Shown: one piece after another, positions 14,266 through 21,213 of the stretch
Numbering within the stretch: position 1 is the first letter of the stretch
Layout of the letters: each line of letters begins with the position of its first letter
NCBI GenBank assembly: GCA_002328865.1
Contig: DCWO01000152.1
Coordinates: 1 to 21,213, forward strand
Length of the DNA: 21,213 bases
Reading direction: 5' to 3'
Source: Dehalococcoidia bacterium UBA2160
Lineage (GTDB): Bacteria; Chloroflexota; Dehalococcoidia; Lucifugimonadales; UBA1123
Notes under the pieces: model-generated
Told to the model about the DNA's origin: nothing
Database searches by the model: none
What the model saw: the letters and a program-made list of their open reading frames with translations, nothing else
Program-made: the position numbers and the translations under genes

Positions 14266-14294
14266 ATTCTAGTCGCTCGGCGTCGGAGTCGCAA
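14266..14294 (-). promoter_or_regulatory. Promoter of the DUF3090/SCO1664 unit
   Basis: On the minus strand TTGCGA (14294-14289), 17 nt, then TAGAAT (14271-14266). Initiation near 14259 leaves a leader of only about 7 nt before ATG 14252. Confidence 0.45.
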
Positions 14295-14465
14295 GTTCGG
14301 CACCCAGGTCGAACCTTCCTGAGCCGCCCCATCCGGCGGCGCCATCAGCGTGAGACTTAGCCTCGCGCGACTTTGCTCCGAACATACCGTATGCTACGCG
14401 GGCCGTGCCGATCGACCTGGCGCGCCCTTAGTTCGAGTGACAGAAGAGATTCGAAGCGATAGCAC

Positions 14466-15116
14466 ATGGCACGGAACAGCGAAAAACGGACGACTCCGGA
14501 GCCACGTGGATTGGCCTGGTTCCAGTCGCGTTCCAGTCTGATCGGAGCAGTGATGATCTTGATCGGTTTGACAGGCATTCTTGCAGTCGCTCTGTTTCTG
14601 AGGGATGACGATCAAACCGAGCCGCCGAAGCCCATCGCCTCAACTCCTTCTGCAGCGGCGCCCGCGACCGCTCCGGGAACAGTCCGTGAAATCCAGACGC
14701 TGCAACGGCAAGCGATCGATGTCCAGCGGGTGGTGTCCGGCGAGTTCAGCCCGAATCGCATGGTCATCAACGGCCACGGATTCAACATCGAATTGGCTCG
14801 CGAGGCAAATGAGCGTTCAATCGGATTGAGCGGACGCGAGTCGGTCGGCGTCGATGCGGGCATGATGTTCGTGTTCCCGAACGAGGGCTTTCACCGCTTC
14901 TGGATGAAGGGAACGCTCGTGCCGTTGGACCTGATCTACATCGATGCGGGCGGCGCGATCGTGAGCATCCAGACGATGGCGCCGGAACCGGGCGTCTCCG
15001 ATGCCAACCTCACGCTATACGAGCCGCCGGTAATCGTGTCGCTCGCTGTCGAGATCAACGGCGCCCGTGCCGCCGAGACGGGTCTCGAAGAGGGAATGAT
15101 CATCGAGTTCGAGTAG
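14466..15116 (+). CDS. Membrane-anchored DUF192 family protein
   Basis: 216 residues. A basic N-terminus is followed by one membrane segment (about 23-45, 'SSLIGAVMILIGLTGILAVALFL'), an Ala/Pro/Thr linker (48-75), and a DUF192 domain (about 97-214) outside the membrane. Domain marks are 'FNIELAREANERSIGLSGRES', 'GMMFVFPNEGFHRFWMKGTLVPLDLIYID' elements and 'LAVEINGARAAETGLEEGMIIEF'. DUF192 proteins are usually exported or anchored; no activity is assigned. The gene is divergent from DUF3090 across a 213-nt spacer. The ribosome site is weak; the ATG at 14466 is chosen because it gives the full anchor. Confidence 0.88.
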   Translation: MARNSEKRTTPEPRGLAWFQSRSSLIGAVMILIGLTGILAVALFLRDDDQTEPPKPIASTPSAAAPATAPGTVREIQTLQRQAIDVQRVVSGEFSPNRMVINGHGFNIELAREANERSIGLSGRESVGVDAGMMFVFPNEGFHRFWMKGTLVPLDLIYIDAGGAIVSIQTMAPEPGVSDANLTLYEPPVIVSLAVEINGARAAETGLEEGMIIEFE

Positions 15117-15426
15117 AGCCGCCCCGCGCGGATTCACAGTCGACGACTACGGTGTACGTCGCTTAGAATCGACCGCCTTGCGCCTGAAACACCGCCCACC
15201 GACGCCGTTGGCGCCCTTTCGGAAACGCCATCGTTCCCATCTCACCCCCGGAACATCCCCGGAAGGCATGTCCAACAAACGTGCCCGAGCGCTCTTGCGG
15301 ATTGCCCGTGAGCCCGGAAACCTGTTCTAGGGCCTCGGACGCGGCGGTACACTCCGGGTCGAAGTTTCCCGTGGGATCCGGACGAGTTTGGGAACCCACT
15401 CCGACAGGGCATAGGCGGGAGAGCGT
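15117..15426. other. Spacer without recognised gene
   Basis: About 310 nt between the DUF192 gene and the end of the minus-strand thioredoxin-like gene. Open frames exist on both strands, but none has a ribosome site, family motif or plausible composition. No RNA gene or clear terminator was seen. Confidence 0.5.
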
Positions 15427-15921
15427 TCACGAGTGCAAATCCACCATGCTCCCGACGGCCTGGGCCAGCGACTCCGGGTCCAGGCGCAGGCTCGGGTCGG
15501 CGCCGCCGCTCTCCGGGAGTTGGTGCGTCCAAAACGCTGGCGCCGGCAGAGCATCAGAGCGCCACGCAACGCCGGGCGGATAGATCAGATACACGTCCCA
15601 TGCGGCGCCTGTCAACGCCAACGTCCGCGAGAAATGGTCTCCCACGGACTTGTCCGGACTCCATCGCTGGACAACGCGATGGTCGCTCAACTCGCCGCTT
15701 TGCCGGTCTGCCGCGTCGTGGTCATCAGTGTCCAGCATCGGGACAAATCCGACGAATCCGGCCAGTTTCTTCGAATCGAATCTCTCGAAGACATCGCGGA
15801 CAACCCTGTGTCCGTACTGACATGGCGGTCAAGTCGGCGACACAAGGGCGATCAATCTCACCGAATCGACAACGCCGTTGAACCAATCTCTTACGTCGAC
15901 CGTGCTCATTTTGGCTAGCAT
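15427..15921 (-). CDS. Thioredoxin-like protein, probable selenoprotein (UxxC) with in-frame TGA
   Basis: Read through one TGA (15831-15829), the frame gives 164 residues from ATG 15921 (160 from ATG 15909). The start has GGGTGA 9 nt upstream. The order is thioredoxin-like: helix 'VRDWFNGVVDSV', strand 'RLIALVSPT', then U31-P-P-C34 at the head of helix 'QYGHRVVRDVFERF', later strand 'AWDVYLIYPPGVAW'. The same phase continues on both sides of the TGA, and nothing else interrupts it. A hairpin of bacterial SECIS type follows (15797-15814). The final stop is also TGA (15429-15427). Selenocysteine in place of the first Cys of a redox CxxC is the best reading. A nonsense mutation in a Cys or Trp codon, or a base error, is the alternative. 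Partner reductants and sel genes are not in the window. Confidence 0.72.
15797..15831 (-). promoter_or_regulatory. SECIS-like hairpin following the in-frame TGA
   Basis: The minus-strand RNA after UGA (15831-15829) has 14 nt, then CGGACA (15814-15809), loop CAGGGU (15808-15803) and UGUCCG (15802-15797). The stem is 6 perfect pairs, four of them G-C, and the small loop is G-rich. The loop begins 20 nt after UGA, inside the distance used by bacterial SECIS elements, in which loop guanines are recognised by SelB. Confidence 0.6.
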
Positions 15922-16153
15922 ACGTTTCTGTCACCCTGGTTTGGATTGTTCGGTTTCACCTGTCGCGCGTAGCATCGCCAGTATAGACCCACCTGACCCC
16001 TTACCGATCACGACTCTGCCAAGATTCCCACAGCAATCCTGAGCGGGCGCACAACAGAGGCCGTGCGCCGAATGTGCGCTGGCATGAACCCTTCGGACAT
16101 GCGACAATTTCGTGCAGCTTCCCGTGCGAGCATCTTTCGTTTCAAAGGTGAAC
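15922..16153. other. Divergent spacer between two thioredoxin-fold genes
   Basis: It holds the 5' regions of the minus-strand UxxC gene and the plus-strand lipoprotein. TATACT on the minus strand (15985-15980) could be a -10 element for the former, but no convincing -35 lies at the right distance. No coding sequence is supported. Confidence 0.35.
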
Positions 16154-17089
16154 ATGACGTTCCAGAACTGTCTGACAAGCCTTCGCCGAGGGTCGGGCGC
16201 TTTGGCGATCGGCGCTATGGCGGCGGCGTTCGCCGCTTGCGGCGGCGCCTCGGTCGAACCCACGCCCGTGCTCACGGAGCCGACAGCGCCGGAGTCTTCG
16301 GGTGAGGACATCGTCGCGGTCCTGGCGACGTCGGACATCGCCGTGGGCGACAACCGCATCGTATTCGGTCTGATCGAGCCCGGCCGCGGCGGCATCAAGG
16401 ATGCTGAAGTCGTTGTGCAGACTTTCCTGATTACCGATCAGGGGATCGACGGGCCGAAGCAAACGGCGGAGGCGAAATTCATCACCTGGCCCGGTGGAAT
16501 TGGCGGCGTCTTTGTCGTGCACCTGAGCTTCGATGAACCGGGGCCGCGGGGGCTGGGCATCGTAATGCGGGAGACGGGCGGCGAGGAGATTCCGGTTTCG
16601 GCTACGATCGAGGTCCAAGCCGAGAGCCTGTCCCCAGCTATCGGCTCGCAAGCACCCGCCAGTGAAAGCAAGACCGCGAAAAACGCCTCAGATCTGCCCG
16701 AGGTGACAACAGACCTCCGTCCCGACCTTGATCTCTACACTCTCACCGTCAAAGAGGCCTTGGCCAGCCCCGTGCCGCTGCTAGTGACTTTCGCTTCGCC
16801 GGCGTATTGCCAGACGGCGACTTGCGGGCCTCAGGTGGACGTGGTCAAAGACTTGAAAGACAACCGTTCCGGCAGCATGAACTTCATCCACATCGAAGTG
16901 TTCGACAACCCGACCGAGATCGAGGGGGACCTGACTCGGGCCAAGATATCGCCGACGATGGAGGAGTGGGGGCTCGTCACGGAGCCCTGGACTTTCGTGA
17001 TGGACGGTCAGGGCGCCGTGAGAGCCAAGTTCGAAGGCTTCGTGACCGCGGCGGAACTCGAGGCGGCTATCGCCGAGGTCGCTCCATGA
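16154..17089 (+). CDS. Lipoprotein with C-terminal thioredoxin-like domain (CxxxxC)
   Basis: 311 residues. The N-terminus is a lipoprotein-type signal: basic 'SLRRGS', a hydrophobic Ala-rich run and C29 in 'AFAACGGAS' (the -3 residue Phe is slightly unusual), then a Thr/Pro linker. Residues about 45-160 form a beta-rich domain ('NRIVFGLIEPG', 'GVFVVHLSFDEPG'). The C-terminal part from about 195 is thioredoxin-like: 'PLLVTFASPAYCQTATCGP' holds C219 and C224 as CxxxxC rather than CxxC, followed by 'FIHIEVFDNP' and 'TEPWTFVMDGQGAVRAKFEGF'. It probably works at the outer face of the membrane in thiol chemistry or copper or haem delivery; the exact partner is unknown. AAAGG at 16144-16148 supports ATG 16154. 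It is divergent from the UxxC gene. Confidence 0.82.
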   Translation: MTFQNCLTSLRRGSGALAIGAMAAAFAACGGASVEPTPVLTEPTAPESSGEDIVAVLATSDIAVGDNRIVFGLIEPGRGGIKDAEVVVQTFLITDQGIDGPKQTAEAKFITWPGGIGGVFVVHLSFDEPGPRGLGIVMRETGGEEIPVSATIEVQAESLSPAIGSQAPASESKTAKNASDLPEVTTDLRPDLDLYTLTVKEALASPVPLLVTFASPAYCQTATCGPQVDVVKDLKDNRSGSMNFIHIEVFDNPTEIEGDLTRAKISPTMEEWGLVTEPWTFVMDGQGAVRAKFEGFVTAAELEAAIAEVAP

Positions 17090-17193
17090 GCCGGATCCGC
17101 AACGCGACGAGACATCTCGCGACATCCGACAAGTGAGTGGGGCGAGGCGCCGCTCCGCCTCTGATCACACTTGACGGAATGCCGTGCACCGAT

Positions 17194-17886
17194 TCAAACT
17201 CTTGTGCAACAGGGAAGCGGACAGGTCCGCAAACCGAACAAACAGGAGCGGCAGGAGCACAGCGGCCGGCGTTCGTCTTCCTCTTCGCCCTGAATGCCTT
17301 CGATTCCTTCCTTGATCAGCCACGGGGTCAGGAGCAGGACGGTGACTGCGTCGATCCACCACCAACCGAGCAGCGCGTTGCAGACCAAGCCTGCCAGCAG
17401 CGTTATCGACAAATAGGAGCAGGCCAGAGTCTCCTTGGCTTCCGCGGCCAGTGCTAAGATGTCCCCTCTCGCTGCGATCCGCAGCTTCCAGAGCGCTACG
17501 GCTGGCATCACCGTCACTGACGCCAAAGCCAGAGCAATCCCTACGACTGACTCATCAGCGCCTTCACTGTTGACGAACGCGTGGCCTGCCTGATAGACGA
17601 TGCTCGCGGCCAATGCCAGGAATGTCCAACCGATGAAGCGGACAGCCCGCCGTTCCGCGCGCTCAGCATCATCCGAATCCGGCGCACCGAGACGCCACAG
17701 GACAACGGAGGCGGCAGCAACCTCCAGGTAGCTGTCGATGCCGAATGCCACCAACGAGATGCTCCCAGCTTGAAGTCCCGCGATGACGGCGACCAAGCCT
17801 TCTGCCACGTTGTACACGAGAGTGGCTATGATTAGCATTCGGGCGGTTCGAATCACGAGTATGATTGTATCGCGCAATCGTCCCAC
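17194..17886 (-). CDS. CDF-like cation transporter family membrane protein
   Basis: 230 residues with about six membrane helices, related to cation diffusion facilitators. The helix-2 motif is 'SLVAFGIDSYLEV' with D51; the helix-5 region is 'LAAEAKETLACSYLS' with E149. The usual His/Asp metal set (HxxxD) is absent from both, as in a subgroup annotated only as 'cation transporter'. 'NALLGWWWIDAV' is also typical. There is no cytosolic C-terminal CDF domain. Instead, the end carries six cysteines (C210, C212, C215, C222, C226, C227), a possible metal-binding tail. The start at GTG 17886 has GAGG too close; TTG 17877, 10 nt after GAGG, is a good alternative. It converges on the lipoprotein gene. 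Confidence 0.8.
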   Translation of the reverse strand: MGRLRDTIILVIRTARMLIIATLVYNVAEGLVAVIAGLQAGSISLVAFGIDSYLEVAAASVVLWRLGAPDSDDAERAERRAVRFIGWTFLALAASIVYQAGHAFVNSEGADESVVGIALALASVTVMPAVALWKLRIAARGDILALAAEAKETLACSYLSITLLAGLVCNALLGWWWIDAVTVLLLTPWLIKEGIEGIQGEEEDERRPLCSCRSCLFGLRTCPLPCCTRV

Positions 17887-17921
17887 ACCTCAATAGACGA
17901 CTTTATGATTGGGATTGACGC

Positions 17922-18050
17922 GTGCAGCGCGAATGCTTTGTGTGCCACAATCTGGGCAGGGCGGTGTTGTCGGACAAAACCGGCTCTCCAAGCATGTGTT
18001 GCCCGAAATGTCAGAACCACGCCAGCTTAACTAGGAGGAGAGGCGGATGA
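17922..18050 (+). CDS. Possible small Cys-pair protein upstream of the CoA-transferase
   Basis: A 42-residue frame from GTG 17922 with C5-x2-C8 ('CFVCHN') and C26/C27-x2-C30 ('MCCPKCQNH'), a plausible zinc ribbon. Its stop overlaps the CoA-transferase start (ATGA, 18047-18050), which suggests coupling. GGGA at 17911-17914 is a weak ribosome site with 7-nt spacing. Composition is less convincing at the end ('LTRRRGG'), which overlaps the strong ribosome site of the next gene. It may also be a chance frame in the leader region. Confidence 0.35.
   Translation: MQRECFVCHNLGRAVLSDKTGSPSMCCPKCQNHASLTRRRGG
18033..18038 (+). promoter_or_regulatory. Ribosome binding site of the CoA-transferase
   Basis: AGGAGG sits 8 nt ahead of ATG 18047, a strong site that fixes the start. 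Confidence 0.75.
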
Positions 18051-19273
18051 ACCAGGGTAAGAGCGGACCACTCGAAGGCATACGAGTGATAGATTGGACC
18101 ATGTGGCAGTTCGGCCCAGTCTCCACGATGATGCTAGCCGACCTCGGCGCGGAGGTCATCAAGATCGAATCGCTGGATGGAGACCACGCGCGGCAGTTCC
18201 ACAAGGTCAGCGGAGCGGCTTCCACTCTTCCCGGGGGCCTCAACGCCTACTTCCAGTCGCTGAACCGCCAGAAACTAAGCCTGGCCATCGACTTGAAACA
18301 TCCGAAGGGCGTCGAGATTATGTATCGGCTTGTGGAGAAGTCGGACGTGTTCGTCCAGAACTTCCGTCAGGGAGTCGCCGAGCGCCTGGGCTTGGGATAC
18401 GAGGACCTGACCAAGCGCAACCCGTTAATCGTCTACGGCTCCGCCACCGGGTACGGTCCCAACGGGCCGGACTCGGGCAAACCCGCGTTCGCTTACACCG
18501 GCGAAGCCCGCTCGGGCTCCCTCTGGTGGGCGGGTCCGAACGACGGCCAGCCCTACAACCTCCAGAGCATCGCCGACCAGATCTCGGGCATAACGCTGTC
18601 CTACGGCATCCTCGGCGCACTCATGGCCCGGGAGCGGTTCGGTGTCGGCCAGAAGGTGGACGTCTCTCACCTCGGTTCGATGATGTGGCTTGGCGGAAAC
18701 AAATACGGCATCGCCCTCCTCACCGGCAACAATCCCGGACGCCAAGACCGGACCTCCGCCCGCAACGCACTGTGGAACGCTTACCGGTGCAAAGACGACA
18801 AATGGATCGCGTTCTCGATGAACCAGAGCGACCGCTACTGGCCTGGTTTCTGTCGCGCCATCGAACGACCCGACCTAGTTGAGGATCTTCGTTTCAACAA
18901 TATGGATGTTCGCGCCGACAACCGAACCGAGCTGATCGGCATATTGGACGAATCGTTTTTAACGAGGGCCCGCGACGACTGGGGAAAGACGATGGACGAG
19001 ACGGGCGGGATCATCTGGGAGCGGGTTCAGGACGTCTGGGACCTGCCAAACGATCCGCAAGTTGTCGAGAACGATTACCTTGTCGACTTCGACCATCCGG
19101 TTCTCGGTCCGACCAAGTGGCTGCAGACGCCCATCGGTTACAGCGAGACGCCTGTTTCCACAAGGAAGATGGCGCCGGAGCTAGGCGAGAATACAGAGCA
19201 GATCCTGGTCGACGTGCTCGACTACACCTGGGAGGACATCGAGGCGTTACAGGACGAACGAGTCATCCTGTAA
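18047..19273 (+). CDS. CaiB/BaiF family (class III) CoA-transferase
   Basis: 408 residues, the usual size. The protein moves CoA between carboxylates or acts in the related racemase/lyase subgroups. Family hallmarks: 'GPLEGIRVIDWTMWQFGPVSTMMLADLGAEVIKIE' elements (7-42), 'NRQKLSLAIDLKHPKG' (about 72-87), 'DVFVQNFRQGVAERLGLGYEDL' (about 98-120), 'YGSATGYGPNGP' (about 128-139) and, late, 'LGENTEQIL'. The donor and acceptor acids are not evident. The catalytic Asp could not be assigned with certainty. It is preceded by AGGAGG and followed after 50 nt by a sulfurtransferase with its own ribosome site, probably on the same transcript. Confidence 0.92.
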   Translation: MNQGKSGPLEGIRVIDWTMWQFGPVSTMMLADLGAEVIKIESLDGDHARQFHKVSGAASTLPGGLNAYFQSLNRQKLSLAIDLKHPKGVEIMYRLVEKSDVFVQNFRQGVAERLGLGYEDLTKRNPLIVYGSATGYGPNGPDSGKPAFAYTGEARSGSLWWAGPNDGQPYNLQSIADQISGITLSYGILGALMARERFGVGQKVDVSHLGSMMWLGGNKYGIALLTGNNPGRQDRTSARNALWNAYRCKDDKWIAFSMNQSDRYWPGFCRAIERPDLVEDLRFNNMDVRADNRTELIGILDESFLTRARDDWGKTMDETGGIIWERVQDVWDLPNDPQVVENDYLVDFDHPVLGPTKWLQTPIGYSETPVSTRKMAPELGENTEQILVDVLDYTWEDIEALQDERVIL

Positions 19274-19323
19274 CGCCCGAGGGCGCTTCGACGGATGATC
19301 TCGAACCTTAACGGAGCATAACG

Positions 19324-20193
19324 ATGCGCGAATCGAATATCGAACAAGGCCACAATCAGCGTCTTGTTGGCTGCGGCTGGCTGGCGGATAGGCTTGACGA
19401 TCCGGGAGTACGGGTGATCGAGGTTTCCTCGGACCCGACCGGAGCCGCATACCAGTCGGGCCACATCCCCGGCGCCGCCTTCTGGTTCTGGAAAGACGCC
19501 CTCTGGCACGCGACCGACCGCGAGTTCGCGACTCCCGGTGAGATGGCCGGTCGTCTCGGCGCGATTGGCGTGACGCCGGACACCATCATCGTGCTCTACG
19601 GCGACCCGGTCCAGTACGCGACCTACGCGTTCTGGGTCCTGACGATGGCTGGCCATCGCGATGTCCGGCTATTGGATGGCAGCCGCAAGCGGTGGACCGC
19701 CGAGGGCAGGCCGCTGACAACAGTTGTTCCCGAGTACGTGCCGGGGGAATATTCGCCGGGCGCCACCGACAACTCCAGTCGAGTTGGACGCGACAATGTC
19801 CGCGCGAATCTCAAGAATCCGGATCGGGTGTTGCTCGACGTCCGTTCACCAGAGGAGTTTCTCGGCGAGCGGGTAGGTCCGGTCTCAATGGGTTTCGACC
19901 ACGGCGCCGAGCGCAGCGGTCGCATCCCAGGCGCCCGCCACTTGTTCTACCAAGATCTGCTGAACGACGACGACACATTCATCGATCCCGACGAGTTGCG
20001 AGAGAAGTTCACTGCCGCCGGTGTCGAGCCAGACGGGAACAGCGAGGTGGTGGCCTACTGCCGCCTAAGCCACCGAGCGACGTTGGCGTGGTTCGCCATG
20101 ACCCGTCTGCTTGAAAGGGATCGCGTGAAGATCTACGACGGCTCCTGGACCGAATGGGGCAGCATAGTCGGCTTCCCCATCGAGAAGGAGTGA
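19324..20193 (+). CDS. Two-domain sulfurtransferase (rhodanese/3-mercaptopyruvate type)
   Basis: 289 residues with two rhodanese domains. The first (about 10-130; 'VRVIEVSSDP', 'GHIPGAAFWFWKD', 'IIVLYGD') has no Cys at the loop position and is inactive. The second (about 160-285; 'VLLDVRSPEEFLGE', 'GRIPGARHLFYQD') has C246 in 'AYCRLSHR'. The active loop CRLSHR differs from the CRxGxR of bovine rhodanese and CGxGVT of mercaptopyruvate enzymes, so the donor is open. It transfers sulfane sulfur to a thiophilic acceptor such as cyanide or a thiol. GGAG at 19313-19316 is 7 nt before ATG 19324. No signal peptide is seen, so it is probably cytosolic. Confidence 0.9.
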   Translation: MRESNIEQGHNQRLVGCGWLADRLDDPGVRVIEVSSDPTGAAYQSGHIPGAAFWFWKDALWHATDREFATPGEMAGRLGAIGVTPDTIIVLYGDPVQYATYAFWVLTMAGHRDVRLLDGSRKRWTAEGRPLTTVVPEYVPGEYSPGATDNSSRVGRDNVRANLKNPDRVLLDVRSPEEFLGERVGPVSMGFDHGAERSGRIPGARHLFYQDLLNDDDTFIDPDELREKFTAAGVEPDGNSEVVAYCRLSHRATLAWFAMTRLLERDRVKIYDGSWTEWGSIVGFPIEKE

Positions 20194-20211
20194 CAGCGCC
20201 CCTTGCAGAGG

Positions 20212-21009
20212 TCAATCCAGCTTCCGCGCCCAGAAGATAGCCCGTTCGCTGGCAACAGAGTGCGGCGTCCCGTGTCGATCGCCGAAGACGTGCAGCGTCT
20301 CGAAGCCGTACTGGTCCAGCCAGACGCGGACCTCGCCTGCTGACACCGGATGCTTCTTGCTGACGTATTCGACGTCGTGCTCATGCCCATCCGGTGATCG
20401 AGTGTGCCATCGGCGACGAGAATGGAGCACGGCGCCGGCTTCGTCGAACCGGATGCCCTCCATCGACCAGCGGCCATAGGCGCCATCTGACCCGACGCCC
20501 TCGAACACGACTCGCTCGCGCCCAAACGGTCCGGCGCCCCAGTTGCCTTTGTAGTCGTCATTGTCGATGAACAGATGCCCGCCGGGAGCCAGCGCATCAC
20601 GGGCCATCTCGACGCAGTGCGCCTGTGCATCGGCTGACGGCAACTCGTAGAACGCGTTGGCGCCGATGATCAGCAAATCGTAGCCCGTTCCCCATCCGCC
20701 GTCCAAGACGTCACGCACCTTCAACGTCACGCGGTCCACGATTTTCGCGCCGAGCCGTTCGAGCTTCTCCGACGCGCGGGCAGCCATCGACGGCGCGATC
20801 TCGATTCCGGTGATCCGATGCCCGTCCCCGGCCAATGGCACGAGTATGCGGCCCGTCCCGGAGAAGCATTCGAGGATGTCGAGCGGCCCGGAGTCGCCGA
20901 TCAGCCGTCGGAGCAACTCGACGTCGTCCGTGTAGTTCTCCGATGTGTCGTAGAGCTCGGCGATCAGCGGGTGATCGTAGATCGATTCAGACGAGAGGTC
21001 GTGCGTCAC
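20212..21009 (-). CDS. Class I SAM-dependent methyltransferase
   Basis: 265 residues. Motif I is 'ILECFSGTGRILVPLA' (about 45-60), followed by 'ITGIEIAPSMAARASEKL' (acidic ribose contact) and 'YDLLIIGANAFYEL' (motif IV region). The substrate is not evident. The start is GTG 21009, which overlaps the stop of the upstream membrane protein (GTGA), so translation is coupled and no separate ribosome site is needed. It converges on the sulfurtransferase, with only 18 nt between. Confidence 0.87.
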   Translation of the reverse strand: MTHDLSSESIYDHPLIAELYDTSENYTDDVELLRRLIGDSGPLDILECFSGTGRILVPLAGDGHRITGIEIAPSMAARASEKLERLGAKIVDRVTLKVRDVLDGGWGTGYDLLIIGANAFYELPSADAQAHCVEMARDALAPGGHLFIDNDDYKGNWGAGPFGRERVVFEGVGSDGAYGRWSMEGIRFDEAGAVLHSRRRWHTRSPDGHEHDVEYVSKKHPVSAGEVRVWLDQYGFETLHVFGDRHGTPHSVASERAIFWARKLD

Positions 21010-21213
21010 AGCGGTGGTTCGCTCTCGTCCGGTGACTGCTGCTCAAAGCTGGCCTCGGATGCGTTCGGTTGAGCCGTCGCCTCCCCTGTCTCGCGCAACC
21101 TGGGCAGCCAGTACGCGAAGCACCAGATGCCTCCGACCGCGGGCGGAACCAGACCCCAGAAGACGGCGAACAAACTGAGCACGAGACGCGTCGAACTCTC
21201 CGGCGAATCGGTT
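21006..21213 (-). CDS. Membrane protein, C-terminal end only (runs off window)
   Basis: The last 68 residues of a protein whose start lies beyond 21213. It has one clear membrane segment ('LVLSLFAVFWGLVPPAVGGIWCFAYWL'), then a basic patch and a Gln/Glu/Ser-rich tail ending at TGA 21008-21006. The stop overlaps the methyltransferase GTG by 4 nt, so the two are an operon. The family cannot be named from this end. Confidence 0.6.
   Translation of the reverse strand, partial: TDSPESSTRLVLSLFAVFWGLVPPAVGGIWCFAYWLPRLRETGEATAQPNASEASFEQQSPDESEPPL

Noticed and set aside
15163..15399. Minus-strand frame of 78 codons in the 15117-15426 spacer
   Set aside because: No ribosome site, no recognisable motif, and atypical composition.
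15427..15738. A 103-residue minus-strand gene starting at ATG 15738
   Set aside because: It is only the 3' part of the longer frame through TGA 15831-15829. It would start in the middle of a fold and lacks a ribosome site.
17144..17161. Hairpin GAGGCG/CGCCTC after the lipoprotein gene as a terminator
   Set aside because: The stem is short and no T-tract follows on either strand.
17848..17860. tRNA T-loop-like sequence GGTTCGAATC
   Set aside because: It lies inside the CDF-like gene and has no matching acceptor or anticodon stem around it.

Overview
The window is a high-GC bacterial segment whose gene content fits an uncultured Chloroflexota of the SAR202/Dehalococcoidia type. This is an inference. 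It rests on a DUF3090/SCO1664-type kinase-like pair with the C-terminal signature usual in Chloroflexota, a tiny Lys/Arg-rich MPRGHAAKRE-type protein, threonine/proline-rich proteins with one membrane anchor, and several acyl-CoA-type enzymes. Starts other than ATG are frequent (TTG for feoA and the CocE hydrolase, GTG for moeA and the methyltransferase). No mobile-element gene, CRISPR array, rRNA or tRNA was seen.

Layout. 1-2738: acyl-CoA metabolism, with a DUF35 zinc-ribbon/OB protein, a crotonase and an acyl-CoA dehydrogenase; a repeat-bearing spacer lies before the dehydrogenase. 2739-4788: a clearly lower-GC island with two envelope or secreted proteins of unknown function. 4804-5656: a HAD-like phosphatase that seems to begin at ACG, convergent with a VOC-fold protein that has its own promoter. 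5831-8253: an iron-uptake operon feoA-feoB plus a tiny Cys-rich protein overlapping the feoB stop, preceded by three copies of an operator-like box. 8334-10097: CocE/NonD-type hydrolase. 10375-12336: moeA, a coupled protein of unknown function, and a strong terminator. 12509-14252 (minus): small basic protein, SCO1664-family protein, DUF3090 protein. 14466-15116: anchored DUF192 protein. 15427-15921 (minus): thioredoxin-like gene with an in-frame TGA. 16154-17089: thioredoxin-fold lipoprotein. 17194-17886 (minus): CDF-like membrane protein. 17922-20193: possible small Cys-pair protein, CaiB/BaiF CoA-transferase, two-domain sulfurtransferase. 20212-21213 (minus): methyltransferase coupled to the end of a membrane protein that runs off the window.

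The most notable item is the minus-strand gene at 15427-15921. Its open frame is broken only by one TGA, placed so that the product would read SPT-U-PP-C, a redox UxxC motif at the usual thioredoxin position. A GC-rich 6-bp hairpin with a G-rich 6-nt loop lies 14 nt downstream, where a bacterial SECIS belongs. It is best read as an unannotated selenoprotein. It is divergent from a second thioredoxin-fold gene (CxxxxC lipoprotein), so the neighbourhood may serve envelope thiol chemistry. The second theme is metal handling: feoAB with its operator array and Cys-rich partner, and a CDF-like protein lacking the usual metal ligands.
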